Shown here: piece by piece, positions 54,298-62,448 of the stretch | How positions within the stretch are numbered: the stretch's first letter is position 1 | How the letters are laid out: each line of letters begins with the position of its first letter | Assembly (NCBI GenBank): GCA_028282595.1 | Contig: JANQHQ010000026.1 | Location: forward strand, 110,764 to 174,763 | DNA length: 64,000 bases | Source: Chlorobium sp. | GTDB lineage: Bacteria > Bacteroidota > Chlorobiia > Chlorobiales > Chlorobiaceae | Direction: 5' to 3' | The notes under the pieces: model-generated | Seen by the model: the letters and a program-made list of their open reading frames with translations, nothing else | The model's database searches: none | Told to the model about the DNA's origin: nothing | Translations under genes and position numbers: made by a program

Positions 54298-55101
54298 TCA
54301 GAGGGAAAGCCTTGCAAGGAGAATGGCCGCGGAAACGGCCGCATTCAGGGACTCCACTCCGGGGTCGCTTCCCGCATGCGGAATGGCGACCAGGCGATCG
54401 GCCATCTCCAGCAGCTCCCGCCGTATTCCCTGCGCCTCGTTGCCGATCACCAGCACCGTCTTTTCGGACCGGTCCGTAAAGGAACGAACGTCGTCACCCT
54501 GCGGGGAGGAACAGACGAGACGATAGCCGGCGTCGCGCAGCTTCCGCAGGTCGAGGCACAGATCCCCGGACACGTGATGCGGCAGACAGAAGACGCTCCC
54601 AGCGCTCGCCCGTACGGCCTTGGAATTGTATCTGTCGGCCGTCCCGGGTCCCGAAAAAAGAGCCGCGGCGCCGAACCATGAGGCCGTCCTGACGATCGTA
54701 CCGACATTGCCGGGATCCTGAACCTCGTCCAGCGCGACCACGAGGGACCTTCCGCCGACCGCGCGGAGGCGGTCCGGTATTCCGTCGCTCCGCTGCCGGC
54801 GAAACACTCCGACAACCCCCTGGGAAGCTGCCGTACCGGAAACACGGGCGGCCGAGGCCTCGTCGAGCAGAAAGATCCTGTCGCCGAAACACCCTGCACG
54901 GTCGACGGAGGAGAGCATGCCGGGTTCTACCAGCAACGCGAGCAGATCCCCGTCCGACGGCAGATGCCGCAGCAGTTCGTTTACCGTGCGAAGACCCTCG
55001 GCAAGAAAAGCTCCTTCGGCGTCCCGATGCTTTTTCTGATGAAGTTTCGCGAACCGCCGCAACTGCCCGCGGCTCACGGAAGGGTACGTGCCGCCACTCA
55101 T
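54298..55101 (-). CDS. TrmH/SpoU-family RNA 2'-O-methyltransferase
   Basis: A 267-residue SPOUT methyltransferase that modifies 23S rRNA or tRNA. The N-terminal substrate domain has LHQKKHRDAEGAFLAEGLRTVNELL near 15-40, and the SPOUT domain has the three motifs DPGNVGTIVRTASWFGA near 145, VLVIGNEAQGIRREL near 220 and VESLNAAVSAAILLARLSL at the end, forming the knot and SAM site. The target is not known; the RlmB/TsnR-type branch is closest. It overlaps by 4 bp with an upstream membrane protein gene. Confidence 0.88.
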   Translation of the reverse strand: MSGGTYPSVSRGQLRRFAKLHQKKHRDAEGAFLAEGLRTVNELLRHLPSDGDLLALLVEPGMLSSVDRAGCFGDRIFLLDEASAARVSGTAASQGVVGVFRRQRSDGIPDRLRAVGGRSLVVALDEVQDPGNVGTIVRTASWFGAAALFSGPGTADRYNSKAVRASAGSVFCLPHHVSGDLCLDLRKLRDAGYRLVCSSPQGDDVRSFTDRSEKTVLVIGNEAQGIRRELLEMADRLVAIPHAGSDPGVESLNAAVSAAILLARLSL

Positions 55102-55886
55102 TCTTTTTTCAGCGCCTGCTTGAAGCGGTCGATAACCGAACGGGGGTCGTGCGAGAACTCCCCGGACGGGGAGTGGTAGCCCTGACCGAGACTCTGCGGA
55201 TCCAGATCGAGCGAATAGCCGTCATCCTTGCTCCTCCTGCCTGAAAGCGTCTGTTCGATATAGCGGTTCATGCCGTCCTCGTCGAGGGACCTCCGCAATC
55301 CCGAGGGACCGGACACGGCCCTGGCGATCGCCTCGCGCACGGGGCGCAGCAATTCGTCGCGGTCGACGTCCTGGAGATCGAGCGCGTATTGCAACCGCTT
55401 GTAGGAAATCGCGTCCATGGCCTCGATCTTCCGGACCATCTCTCCGGGTCCGCCGAACTCTTCCGCCAGTTCGAGCAGAACGGGATCGAGACCCGCGAAG
55501 GGCTCCTCTTCCCGATGCGGCACGGCAGCGGGGGAAACGGTTCCGACCGGAGCTTCCGGAGCGGCCGGCGCCGGAGACCGCCGTCCTTTCTTTTTATGTC
55601 CTCCTCCCGGAAGGAACTCCTCGTCGACTTCGTAGCCGTCGAGACGTTTCCGTACAAGCTCGTCCTTTTTCGCCCGCGCCCGCCTCATCGAAACCGATTC
55701 GATATCGGGACGCGAACCGTCGAGCGCCGTAACGCCGAACACTACGCCGAGCGAGGCGAGAAAGACAACCAGCGGCAACATGACAAGCTCCATACGAATA
55801 CCGTAGAAACCGATCAGCACCGCCTCGGCAAGCACGAGCGCCAGGGACAAGCCGATAACAATCCTTGCAATCAGACGCTCACTCAT
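55098..55886 (-). CDS. Hypothetical protein with two N-terminal membrane helices
   Basis: A 262-residue protein not recognised. Two hydrophobic helices (about 8-26 and 32-52) are followed by a basic stretch (ARAKKDELVRKRLDG), a proline/alanine-rich linker (SPAPAAPEAPVGTVSPAA) and an acidic helical domain with LELAEEFGGPGEMVRKIEAM and DRDELLRPVREAIARA. It looks like a membrane-tethered cytoplasmic protein. Its stop overlaps the start of the TrmH-type gene by 4 bp (ATGA), so the two are made together. Confidence 0.6.
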   Translation of the reverse strand: MSERLIARIVIGLSLALVLAEAVLIGFYGIRMELVMLPLVVFLASLGVVFGVTALDGSRPDIESVSMRRARAKKDELVRKRLDGYEVDEEFLPGGGHKKKGRRSPAPAAPEAPVGTVSPAAVPHREEEPFAGLDPVLLELAEEFGGPGEMVRKIEAMDAISYKRLQYALDLQDVDRDELLRPVREAIARAVSGPSGLRRSLDEDGMNRYIEQTLSGRRSKDDGYSLDLDPQSLGQGYHSPSGEFSHDPRSVIDRFKQALKKE

Positions 55887-56048
55887 GGAACAGCCCCCTC
55901 ATACTATCGGGTTGGATAAAACGGTTGCACGTCTGGAATATAGGCATTTTGCCGATTCACGACATCCGGTCGCAGACGGGAATTTGACAACGAGTCCGAC
56001 GGGTCGTATACTCCAGTGCGGGCGCCGCGGCAAGACAATCCATCGATC

Positions 56049-57290
56049 ATGACACGAAAGAGACCCGAGCTCATTTCTCCCGCCGGAGACCGCACCTCGC
56101 TGCTCACGGCTCTGCGTGCCGGCGCGGATGCGGTCTACTTCGGTGCCGAAGGCTACAACATGCGGGCGGTCAGCAAAAGTTTCCGTGCGGAAGATTTCCC
56201 TTCCATAGCGGCGCTCTGCCGCGAACACGGCGCAAGAGCCTATCTCGCCCTGAACACCGTCGTTTACGACCGCGAACTCGACGACGTGGGCGACGCAATC
56301 AGAGCCGCTTCCGATGCCGGGCTCGACGCCGTCATCGGATGGGATCCGGCGGTGATCGAAGCATGCCGGCGCGCCGGCATGCCGCTGCACCTCTCCACCC
56401 AGGCTTCGGCGGGCAACTTCGCGGCCGTAAGGTTCTACGCCTCCGCCGGAGCGAGAATGATCGTTCTCGCCCGTGAACTGACACTCGAACAGGTGCGGGA
56501 GATCACAGGAAGAATCCGCGAAGAAAACCTCGATGTCGCCATCGAATGCTTCGTCCACGGAGCGATGTGCATGGCGGTTTCCGGAAGGTGCTTCCTCTCC
56601 CAGGACGTTTTCGGTCGTTCCGCCAACCGTGGAGCGTGTCTCCAGCCCTGCAGACGGCGCTACCGGATCATCGACGAGGATGACGGCCACGAATTCGAGA
56701 TAGAGACCGATACCGTCATGAACCCGAAGGATCTTTGCGCTCTTCCGTTTATCGACCGGCTCATCGACGCCGGCATCACCGGCTTCAAGATCGAAGGACG
56801 CAACCGCAGTCCAGAATACGTTCACACGACGACCGCCTGCTATCGCAAGGCTATCGACTACTGCCTGCGGAACCGGGAGAAGAAGGATTTCGCCGAACGG
56901 TTCGAATCGTTCTCGTCGGAACTTGTCGCAGAGCTGCGCACAGTCTATAACCGGGAATTCTCACAGGGCTTTTATTTCGGCCGTCCCGCCGACGCCTGGA
57001 CGAAAAGCTACGGCTCTCTGGCCACCGAACGGAAAGTCTATATCGGCACGATCACGAAGTACTACCCGAAAGCCGGAATCGCCGAAATCCTCATACACGC
57101 CAGAGGACTTCGCCGGCATGAGAAACTCTCGATCCAGGGCCCGTCCACCGGTCTTGTCGTAATGGTAGCATCCTCCTTCCGCGCAAACGACGAACCGGCG
57201 GAGTCGGCCGACAAGGGCGATATCGTCACGATCCCCTCGGCGAAAGTCCGGAAAAACGACAAAGTGTACGTCCTCGAAGCCGTGGAATAA
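56049..57290 (+). CDS. Peptidase U32 family protein (TrhP/RlhA-like)
   Basis: A 413-residue U32-family protein. The hallmark near residues 165-190 is IECFVHGAMCMAVSGRCFLS with cysteines that in relatives hold an iron-sulfur cluster, followed by RSANRGACLQPCRRRY. The N-terminal TIM-barrel part has ELISPAGDRTSLLTALRAGADAVYFG. These proteins are best known for hydroxylating tRNA or rRNA uridine or cytidine (TrhP, RlhA), despite the protease name. The ATG at 56049 starts the conserved ELISPAG part. A C-terminal RNA-binding-like domain follows. Confidence 0.87.
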   Translation: MTRKRPELISPAGDRTSLLTALRAGADAVYFGAEGYNMRAVSKSFRAEDFPSIAALCREHGARAYLALNTVVYDRELDDVGDAIRAASDAGLDAVIGWDPAVIEACRRAGMPLHLSTQASAGNFAAVRFYASAGARMIVLARELTLEQVREITGRIREENLDVAIECFVHGAMCMAVSGRCFLSQDVFGRSANRGACLQPCRRRYRIIDEDDGHEFEIETDTVMNPKDLCALPFIDRLIDAGITGFKIEGRNRSPEYVHTTTACYRKAIDYCLRNREKKDFAERFESFSSELVAELRTVYNREFSQGFYFGRPADAWTKSYGSLATERKVYIGTITKYYPKAGIAEILIHARGLRRHEKLSIQGPSTGLVVMVASSFRANDEPAESADKGDIVTIPSAKVRKNDKVYVLEAVE

Positions 57291-57382
57291 CTTTTTTCAG
57301 CGTATTCGCGTGCATTTTCCGTGCAACCGCTGTAAATTACGCCCGTCAGAAATTGACCGCCAACAAAACCGGAGTCTCTCCC

Positions 57383-58816
57383 GTGAGCAGAAAACAGACC
57401 CCGACCGCATCACTCGTCCGGCTCCTTCTCGCAATGCTTTTTCTCTCCCCGCTTACCGCCTGCAACTCGGGAGGAGGGGACGACGACAAGAATCCCGTCT
57501 CCGGCGACCCCCTCGACCCGTCGGCATCCGCTGTCACCCTCATGATATTTCTCAACGCCGACAACAACCTCGATTTCTTTGCCGAGCAGGACATGCAGGA
57601 AATGATCCGGGGCATGCAGAACGTTCCTTCGGCCACGGCATCCTCCCTTGCCGTTATCGTCCAGTACGACGGACCGTCTTCCGGGGACACCCGCATCTAC
57701 CGGATCACCCCTTCCGGGAGAACGACGCTCGAAACGCTTGCGGAACGGAACATGGGAGATCCCGAAACGCTCGGCGATTTCATCCGGTACTGCAGGGAAA
57801 ACTATCCGGCGGACCGCTACGACCTGGTACTCTGGGATCACGGGGACGGTGCGCGCAGCGCGCTGCGCGCACCCGACGCCAAGGCGATAAGCGTTGACGA
57901 CTCCAGCAACGACGCCCTTCTGATGAACGAAGTCCAGGAAGCGTTAAGCGGGCAGTTCGGCCCGGCCAATCCCATGGGCCTTATCGGTTTCGACGCCTGC
58001 CTGATGGGCACGATCGAAGTCGCCTACGAACTCAGGGAGTACGCCAGAACGATGGCCGCCTCGATGCATCTCGAACAGGCGAACGGCTGGGACTACGAAG
58101 GGATTCTCGAAAACGGCGAACGGATTCTGGCCGGAAGCGCGAGCTTCGCCGAGCTGGTAGTCGATACCTACCGCGACTGGATACAGGACAACTACAGCGG
58201 CCAGGGGCAGACGATGGCGGCGATCGACCTCTCCCGGCTCGACGAGCTGCGAATCGCCGTGGACGGACTTGCCGACGTCATGCGAACGAACCTCTCCTCC
58301 TCCGGTGCGGATCACTGGTACGCCGCCGAGCGAGCGCGGGCTCTCAGCGAACGCTACTACATCGACAACTCCTCCCTTTTCCTCGAGTCGTCGACCTATA
58401 TCGACCTCGGCGACCTGTGCAACGTACTGATCGCCGACAGCGGCCACCTGTTCACCGATGAAGCCTCGACCGCTGCGGCACAGGTCAGAACGGCGCTCGG
58501 CCAGGCCGTTATCAAGGCGTTCGGCGACAGCGGCAACGACATGGCGATCCCTGCGACCGCCTACTTCGGCGCCGGGCCGGCCGTCCGCCGAGGGCTTTCG
58601 ATATTCTTCCAGCAGCCTCCCTACAGCGGTAACTACGATTACGACTTCGCGAACTGGAAGCAGTACTACGAAGCTTACAATGGCTGGTACACCGGCAGCG
58701 TCTACAACGAGGGGAGCTGGGGAAGCGGAGGGCAGCTCGATTTCTGCCGCGACTCCGCCTGGAAAACACTGGTGGATTACGTGTTCGCGTCGAACCACCC
58801 GGGCTATGCCCCCTGA
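57383..58816 (+). CDS. Clostripain-family (C11) cysteine peptidase, lipoprotein
   Basis: A 477-residue lipoprotein of the C11 peptidase family. The signal peptide ends with lipobox LTAC near residue 27, followed by a linker NSGGGDDDKN. The catalytic histidine is in LVLWDHGDGAR near 158, and the cysteine in LIGFDACLMGTIEVAYEL near 210. Both key residues are present. The GTG at 57383 follows GGAG at good spacing; a TTG ten codons upstream is less likely. C11 enzymes cut after arginine or lysine; in Gram-negative bacteria their targets are hardly known. No processing partner lies beside it. Confidence 0.82.
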   Translation: MSRKQTPTASLVRLLLAMLFLSPLTACNSGGGDDDKNPVSGDPLDPSASAVTLMIFLNADNNLDFFAEQDMQEMIRGMQNVPSATASSLAVIVQYDGPSSGDTRIYRITPSGRTTLETLAERNMGDPETLGDFIRYCRENYPADRYDLVLWDHGDGARSALRAPDAKAISVDDSSNDALLMNEVQEALSGQFGPANPMGLIGFDACLMGTIEVAYELREYARTMAASMHLEQANGWDYEGILENGERILAGSASFAELVVDTYRDWIQDNYSGQGQTMAAIDLSRLDELRIAVDGLADVMRTNLSSSGADHWYAAERARALSERYYIDNSSLFLESSTYIDLGDLCNVLIADSGHLFTDEASTAAAQVRTALGQAVIKAFGDSGNDMAIPATAYFGAGPAVRRGLSIFFQQPPYSGNYDYDFANWKQYYEAYNGWYTGSVYNEGSWGSGGQLDFCRDSAWKTLVDYVFASNHPGYAP

Positions 58817-59232
58817 AGGGCGAAAAAAGTCGACATTCCTGCTGTTATAAACGTGAACGGATGTCAACTTTCTGTGAACAGCGGTTGTTTTCAGGGTAAA
58901 GAATAGCTCATTGAGCGAGACAGTGTCAGTATTTCTCACAGCGCTCCCGGAGATTTCCCGATGATCCATAAAACCGGACTGTAGCACATGAGGATTCCGA
59001 GCACCGTCAAGCCGACTTAAAACAGTCGGTCCAACTGTTCAAAACGAAGCAATTGAATAAATAGAGGTACCCATAAAAAATGTCAGCAGAGGTTACCAAC
59101 AATTTGAAAATTATAGATCGACGACCTTTTTTCTTGATGGAATACTTGACCTTTATTCACACAAATTCCAGTAGAGTCTACAATCATAATATACTATTGG
59201 GCATTATTTAATAAACGTACATATGCAGCCAC
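58817..59232. other. Intergenic stretch at the composition change before hox
   Basis: No convincing gene. Base composition drops from GC-rich to AT-rich through this stretch. It contains a degenerate copy of the GGGCACC-ended element (58972-59072). A 43-codon frame at 59080-59211 lies behind the element's AGAGG but resembles nothing known. A hox promoter is expected in the AT-rich 59100-59230 part. Confidence 0.5.
58972..59072 (-). mobile_element. Degenerate copy of the GGGCACC-ended element
   Basis: Read on the plus strand the copy contains AACCGGACTG, GAGGATTCCGAGCACCG and CCGACTTAAAACAGTCGG (a palindrome) and ends AACGAAGCAATTGAATAAAT followed by AGAGGTACCC. This matches the reverse complement of the intact element's left end. 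The other terminus is missing or unrecognisable, so this is an old or truncated copy. Its end faces the hox operon. Confidence 0.65.
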
Positions 59233-61152
59233 ATGAAAGAAAGAATAATTGAAATTATTCATAAATATCACGCTGATAAAACCCGTTTGATGGATATTAT
59301 GCTGGATATTCAAGATGAATGTCAGTATATCCCGGAAGAGTGCCTTGATATCCTTTCCAAAGAATTGGTACTATCAATAGCAGATATAGAACAAACCATT
59401 TCATTTTATCACTTTTTCAGCCAAAAACCTCGAGGGAAATATCAGGTTTATATCAACCAAAGCGCTGTCGCTTATATGATGGGACAGTCGGATATCATTG
59501 AGGCCTTCGAGGATGAATTAGGAATAACACTTGGTTCAGTCACGGAAGATGGGGCTATTGGCATATTTGGCACAGCTGATATTGGAATGAATGATCAGGA
59601 ACCGGCGATCCTTATCAATAAGAGAGTGTTTACCCAAATGACACCTTACCGTGTCCGGCAGTTGATTGATGACATGAAAGCCGGAAAGGACGTTAAAGAT
59701 ATGGCTGTTAAAGCGCCTGGGTCAGGGAAAAACAGTGATCCCCTTATCGATGCAATGGTTCACAGCAACATTTTCCGTATCGGGCCGCTTTTGGCTAATG
59801 ATTATAAGCCTTTTGATTACTTAAAAGATAATCTCTCTAAAATTAAAGCCGAAAGTATTGTTGAAGAACTTAAGAAATCAAATTTAAGAGGTAGAGGCGG
59901 AGCCGGTTTTCCTACTGGCTTAAAATGGGATTTCTGCAGAAAATCAAGTGGACATGATAAATATGTCATTTGTAATGCAGATGAAGGAGAACCGGGCACA
60001 TTCAAGGACCGGGTTATTCTTACAGAAATGCCCGAACTGGTTTTTGAAGGCATGGCTATTGCCGGATATACTATTGATGCTCATTATGGCATCCTTTATC
60101 TCAGATATGAATACAAATATCTGGAAACCTACCTTAACGACCTGTTAAATCGAATGCGTGAAGAGCATTTGCTCGGTGAAAATATTGCAGGTATTAGTGG
60201 CTTTAATTTTGATATCCGCATTCAATTCGGTGCCGGAGCATATGTGTGCGGTGAAGAATCGGCTCTTATTGAGTCAATGTTGGGGAAAAGGGGCGAACCT
60301 CGCGATAAGCCGCCATTTCCGGTCGAACAAGGCTACCTGGACCAACCTACCGCTGTCAATAATGTGGAAACTTTTGCGGCCGTTGTTAAAATCCTGACCA
60401 AAGGCGCGGATTGGTTCAAAAAATTGGGAACCGCGGATTCAGCCGGCACAAAAGTGCTGAGCATTTCCGGTGATTGCCAATTTCCAGGGATCTACGAAGT
60501 GGAGTGGGGTATTACGATTCAGGATATGCTGGATATGGTTGGCGCTAAAAAAACACAAGCTGTCCAGGTTGGCGGGCCTTCCGGAACTTTGATAGGGCCT
60601 GAAGACTTTCAACGTTCTATTTGCTATACCGACCTTTCCACGGGTGGCTCAATGATAATTTTCAACCGGGACAGAAACTTGCTTAAAGACGTCGTAAGGA
60701 ATTTTATGGAATTTTTCATAGATGAATCATGCGGCAGCTGTTCAACCTGCAGGATAATGCCGGCTGTTATGCTGGATAAACTGGATAAAATCCTGCATGG
60801 CAAAGGGGTAAAACAAGATATTAGAGACCTTGAAGAATGGGGAACTGTTTTAAAAGCCAGCAGATGTGGATTAGGTCAGACTGCAGGCAACCCGATTGTG
60901 ATGAGCATTAAGAATTTCCGTCACTTATATAATCAACTTTTGAATCGGGATGAATTAAAATATAATGGATTCAATCTTGAAGAGGCGATACAGGAATCAT
61001 GCCAGGTGGTCGGCAGGGAACCTGTTATCGATCATGGGCACCTGAAAAATGGTCGAGAACGGCCAGAATGCAAGGCGAACGGAACGCACAAACCGGAGTG
61101 TCCCGACTTGTCGGGACATAAGGATTTTGAGCACCGCGCAACAAATTTATAG
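59233..61152 (+). CDS. hoxF: HoxE-HoxF fusion, NAD-reducing subunit of bidirectional [NiFe] hydrogenase
   Basis: A 639-residue diaphorase subunit that links hydrogenase to NAD+/NADH. Residues about 1-155 are NuoE/HoxE-like, but the four iron-sulfur cysteines of that domain are replaced (VYINQSAVAYMMG and IFGTADIGM at the ligand sites). Residues 175-560 are NuoF-like: LRGRGGAGFPTGLKWDF binds FMN/NAD, GAYVCGEESALIESMLGKRG is typical, and ESCGSCSTCR plus a later cysteine hold a [4Fe-4S] cluster. The last 39 or so residues (after PVIDH) are encoded by an inserted element; without it the frame would close one codon later. Composition is AT-rich. Confidence 0.93.
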   Translation: MKERIIEIIHKYHADKTRLMDIMLDIQDECQYIPEECLDILSKELVLSIADIEQTISFYHFFSQKPRGKYQVYINQSAVAYMMGQSDIIEAFEDELGITLGSVTEDGAIGIFGTADIGMNDQEPAILINKRVFTQMTPYRVRQLIDDMKAGKDVKDMAVKAPGSGKNSDPLIDAMVHSNIFRIGPLLANDYKPFDYLKDNLSKIKAESIVEELKKSNLRGRGGAGFPTGLKWDFCRKSSGHDKYVICNADEGEPGTFKDRVILTEMPELVFEGMAIAGYTIDAHYGILYLRYEYKYLETYLNDLLNRMREEHLLGENIAGISGFNFDIRIQFGAGAYVCGEESALIESMLGKRGEPRDKPPFPVEQGYLDQPTAVNNVETFAAVVKILTKGADWFKKLGTADSAGTKVLSISGDCQFPGIYEVEWGITIQDMLDMVGAKKTQAVQVGGPSGTLIGPEDFQRSICYTDLSTGGSMIIFNRDRNLLKDVVRNFMEFFIDESCGSCSTCRIMPAVMLDKLDKILHGKGVKQDIRDLEEWGTVLKASRCGLGQTAGNPIVMSIKNFRHLYNQLLNRDELKYNGFNLEEAIQESCQVVGREPVIDHGHLKNGRERPECKANGTHKPECPDLSGHKDFEHRATNL

Positions 61153-61160
61153 AGGAGCCC
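61036..61160 (-). mobile_element. MITE-like element inserted in the 3' end of hoxF
   Basis: The 125-bp segment starts GGGCACCT and ends AGGAGCCC and is flanked by TCAT on both sides (61032-61035 and 61161-61164), a 4-bp duplication like that of the 10115-10296 copy. It shares with that copy ATGCAAGG-GAACGGA, CAAACCGGAGT, the palindrome GTCCCGACTTGTCGGGAC at 61099-61116, AGGATTTTGA and AATTTATAGAGG. Removing it and one TCAT rejoins GATCAT to GTTTAA, closing the hoxF frame as IDHV and stop, 11 bases before hoxU. Confidence 0.82.
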
Positions 61161-61181
61161 TCATGTTTAAACCAGAAGACC

Positions 61182-61877
61182 ATGAGTAAGTTAATTAAAT
61201 TCAATATTGATGGCCAGGAATGTATGGCTGAGGAAGGCCGGTATATTGTTGATGCCGCAAAAGATAATGGCGTTTATATCCCTACCTTGTGCAATATCCC
61301 AGGATTAAAGCCAAAAGGTTCGTGCCGTATGTGCACCGTTAAAGTTAATGGCCGCTTGATGACAAGCTGTACAACACCAGTCAGTGACGGTATGGAAATT
61401 GAAAACCATATCGAAGAAATTGAGAATTACCGTAAAATGATTGTTGAACTTATGTTTGTCAGCGGCAATCATTTTTGCCCTTCTTGTGAAAAAAGCGGTA
61501 GCTGCGATCTGCAAGCTTTGGCCTACCGTTATCAAATGATGGTGCCGAGATTTCCTTACACTTTCTCTCAAAAAGATGTCGATGGCAGCAGTCCCTTGAT
61601 CATAAAAGACCAAAATCGCTGCATCATGTGTAAAAGATGCATTAGAGCGATCATCGATAATGAAGGTCGATCATTTTTTACATTCAAGAACAGAGGCATA
61701 AAATTAGAAGTCATAATGGATAAGGAAATGGGACAACGTATGAATGAAGCAGAAGCTGAAAAGGCAATGGAAATTTGCCCTGTCGGCGCAATACTGAAGA
61801 AAGAAAAAGGGTATGATGTACCTATTGGCCAACGCAAATTTGACATGAAGCCTATCGGCAGCGAAATCGAAAACTAA
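61182..61877 (+). CDS. hoxU: HoxU, iron-sulfur electron-transfer subunit of [NiFe] hydrogenase
   Basis: A 231-residue NuoG-N-terminal-like protein that carries electrons between HoxF and HoxY. The [2Fe-2S] domain has PTLCNIPGLKPKGSCRMC and a fourth cysteine in LMTSCTTPV; then HFCPSCEKSGSCDLQ gives the His/Cys-ligated [4Fe-4S] site, and CIMCKRCIRAI with ICPVGAI gives a further [4Fe-4S] site. Length is that of HoxU. A short frame of eight codons behind the inserted element (61163-61189) overlaps its ATG and may couple translation. Confidence 0.95.
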   Translation: MSKLIKFNIDGQECMAEEGRYIVDAAKDNGVYIPTLCNIPGLKPKGSCRMCTVKVNGRLMTSCTTPVSDGMEIENHIEEIENYRKMIVELMFVSGNHFCPSCEKSGSCDLQALAYRYQMMVPRFPYTFSQKDVDGSSPLIIKDQNRCIMCKRCIRAIIDNEGRSFFTFKNRGIKLEVIMDKEMGQRMNEAEAEKAMEICPVGAILKKEKGYDVPIGQRKFDMKPIGSEIEN

Positions 61878-61890
61878 ATATTCATAAACC

Positions 61891-62439
61891 ATGAGTAAAC
61901 CTGTAATTGCAACCACATCTTTAGCCGGTTGTTTTGGGTGTCATATGTCTCTCCTGGATATTGATGAACGGATATTGGAATTGATAGAGCTTGTTGAGTT
62001 TAATAAATCGCCAATAAATGATATAAAAAAACTCACAAAACCGATTGATATTGGCATTATTGAAGGCGGGTGTTGCAATTCAGAAAATGTTGAAGTTCTC
62101 AGGTATTTCAGAGAAAATTGCAAAACCTTGATTTCTTTTGGTGAATGCGCAATCATGGGTGGATTGCCGGCCTTGAGAAATGGCATACCGGTAGAAGAGT
62201 GCATTAAAGAAGCTTATCTGGATGGCCCGACCGTACAGCTGAATAAAGATAAGGTGCTGCCGAACGACCCTGAATTACCGATCATCCTTGACCGGGTTTA
62301 TCCTTGCCACGAAGTGGTTAAAATTGACTATTACCTGCCTGGTTGCGCTCCAAGAGCCGACTTTATCTGGGAAGCTGTGGTCGCTTTGGTAACTAATAAT
62401 GAAATGGCTGTGCCTTATGAAGTCTTTAAATTTGATTAA
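61891..62439 (+). CDS. hoxY: HoxY, small subunit of bidirectional [NiFe] hydrogenase
   Basis: A 182-residue small subunit holding the [4Fe-4S] cluster next to the Ni-Fe site. The four ligand regions are SLAGCFGCHMSLLDID near residue 14, IEGGCCNSEN near 58, ISFGECAIMGGLPALRN near 87, and YLPGCAPRADFIWEAV near 151. It is the short cytoplasmic type without a twin-arginine signal. It lies 13 bp behind hoxU and 9 bp before hoxH. AT-rich codon use matches the other hox genes. Confidence 0.95.
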   Translation: MSKPVIATTSLAGCFGCHMSLLDIDERILELIELVEFNKSPINDIKKLTKPIDIGIIEGGCCNSENVEVLRYFRENCKTLISFGECAIMGGLPALRNGIPVEECIKEAYLDGPTVQLNKDKVLPNDPELPIILDRVYPCHEVVKIDYYLPGCAPRADFIWEAVVALVTNNEMAVPYEVFKFD

Positions 62440-62448
62440 TAGTTAACT

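Noticed and set aside
59080..59211. 43-codon frame behind the degenerate element, starting MSAEVTNNLK
   Set aside because: No homology or composition support; the AGAGG lies rather far upstream. Kept only as a note in the intergenic entry.
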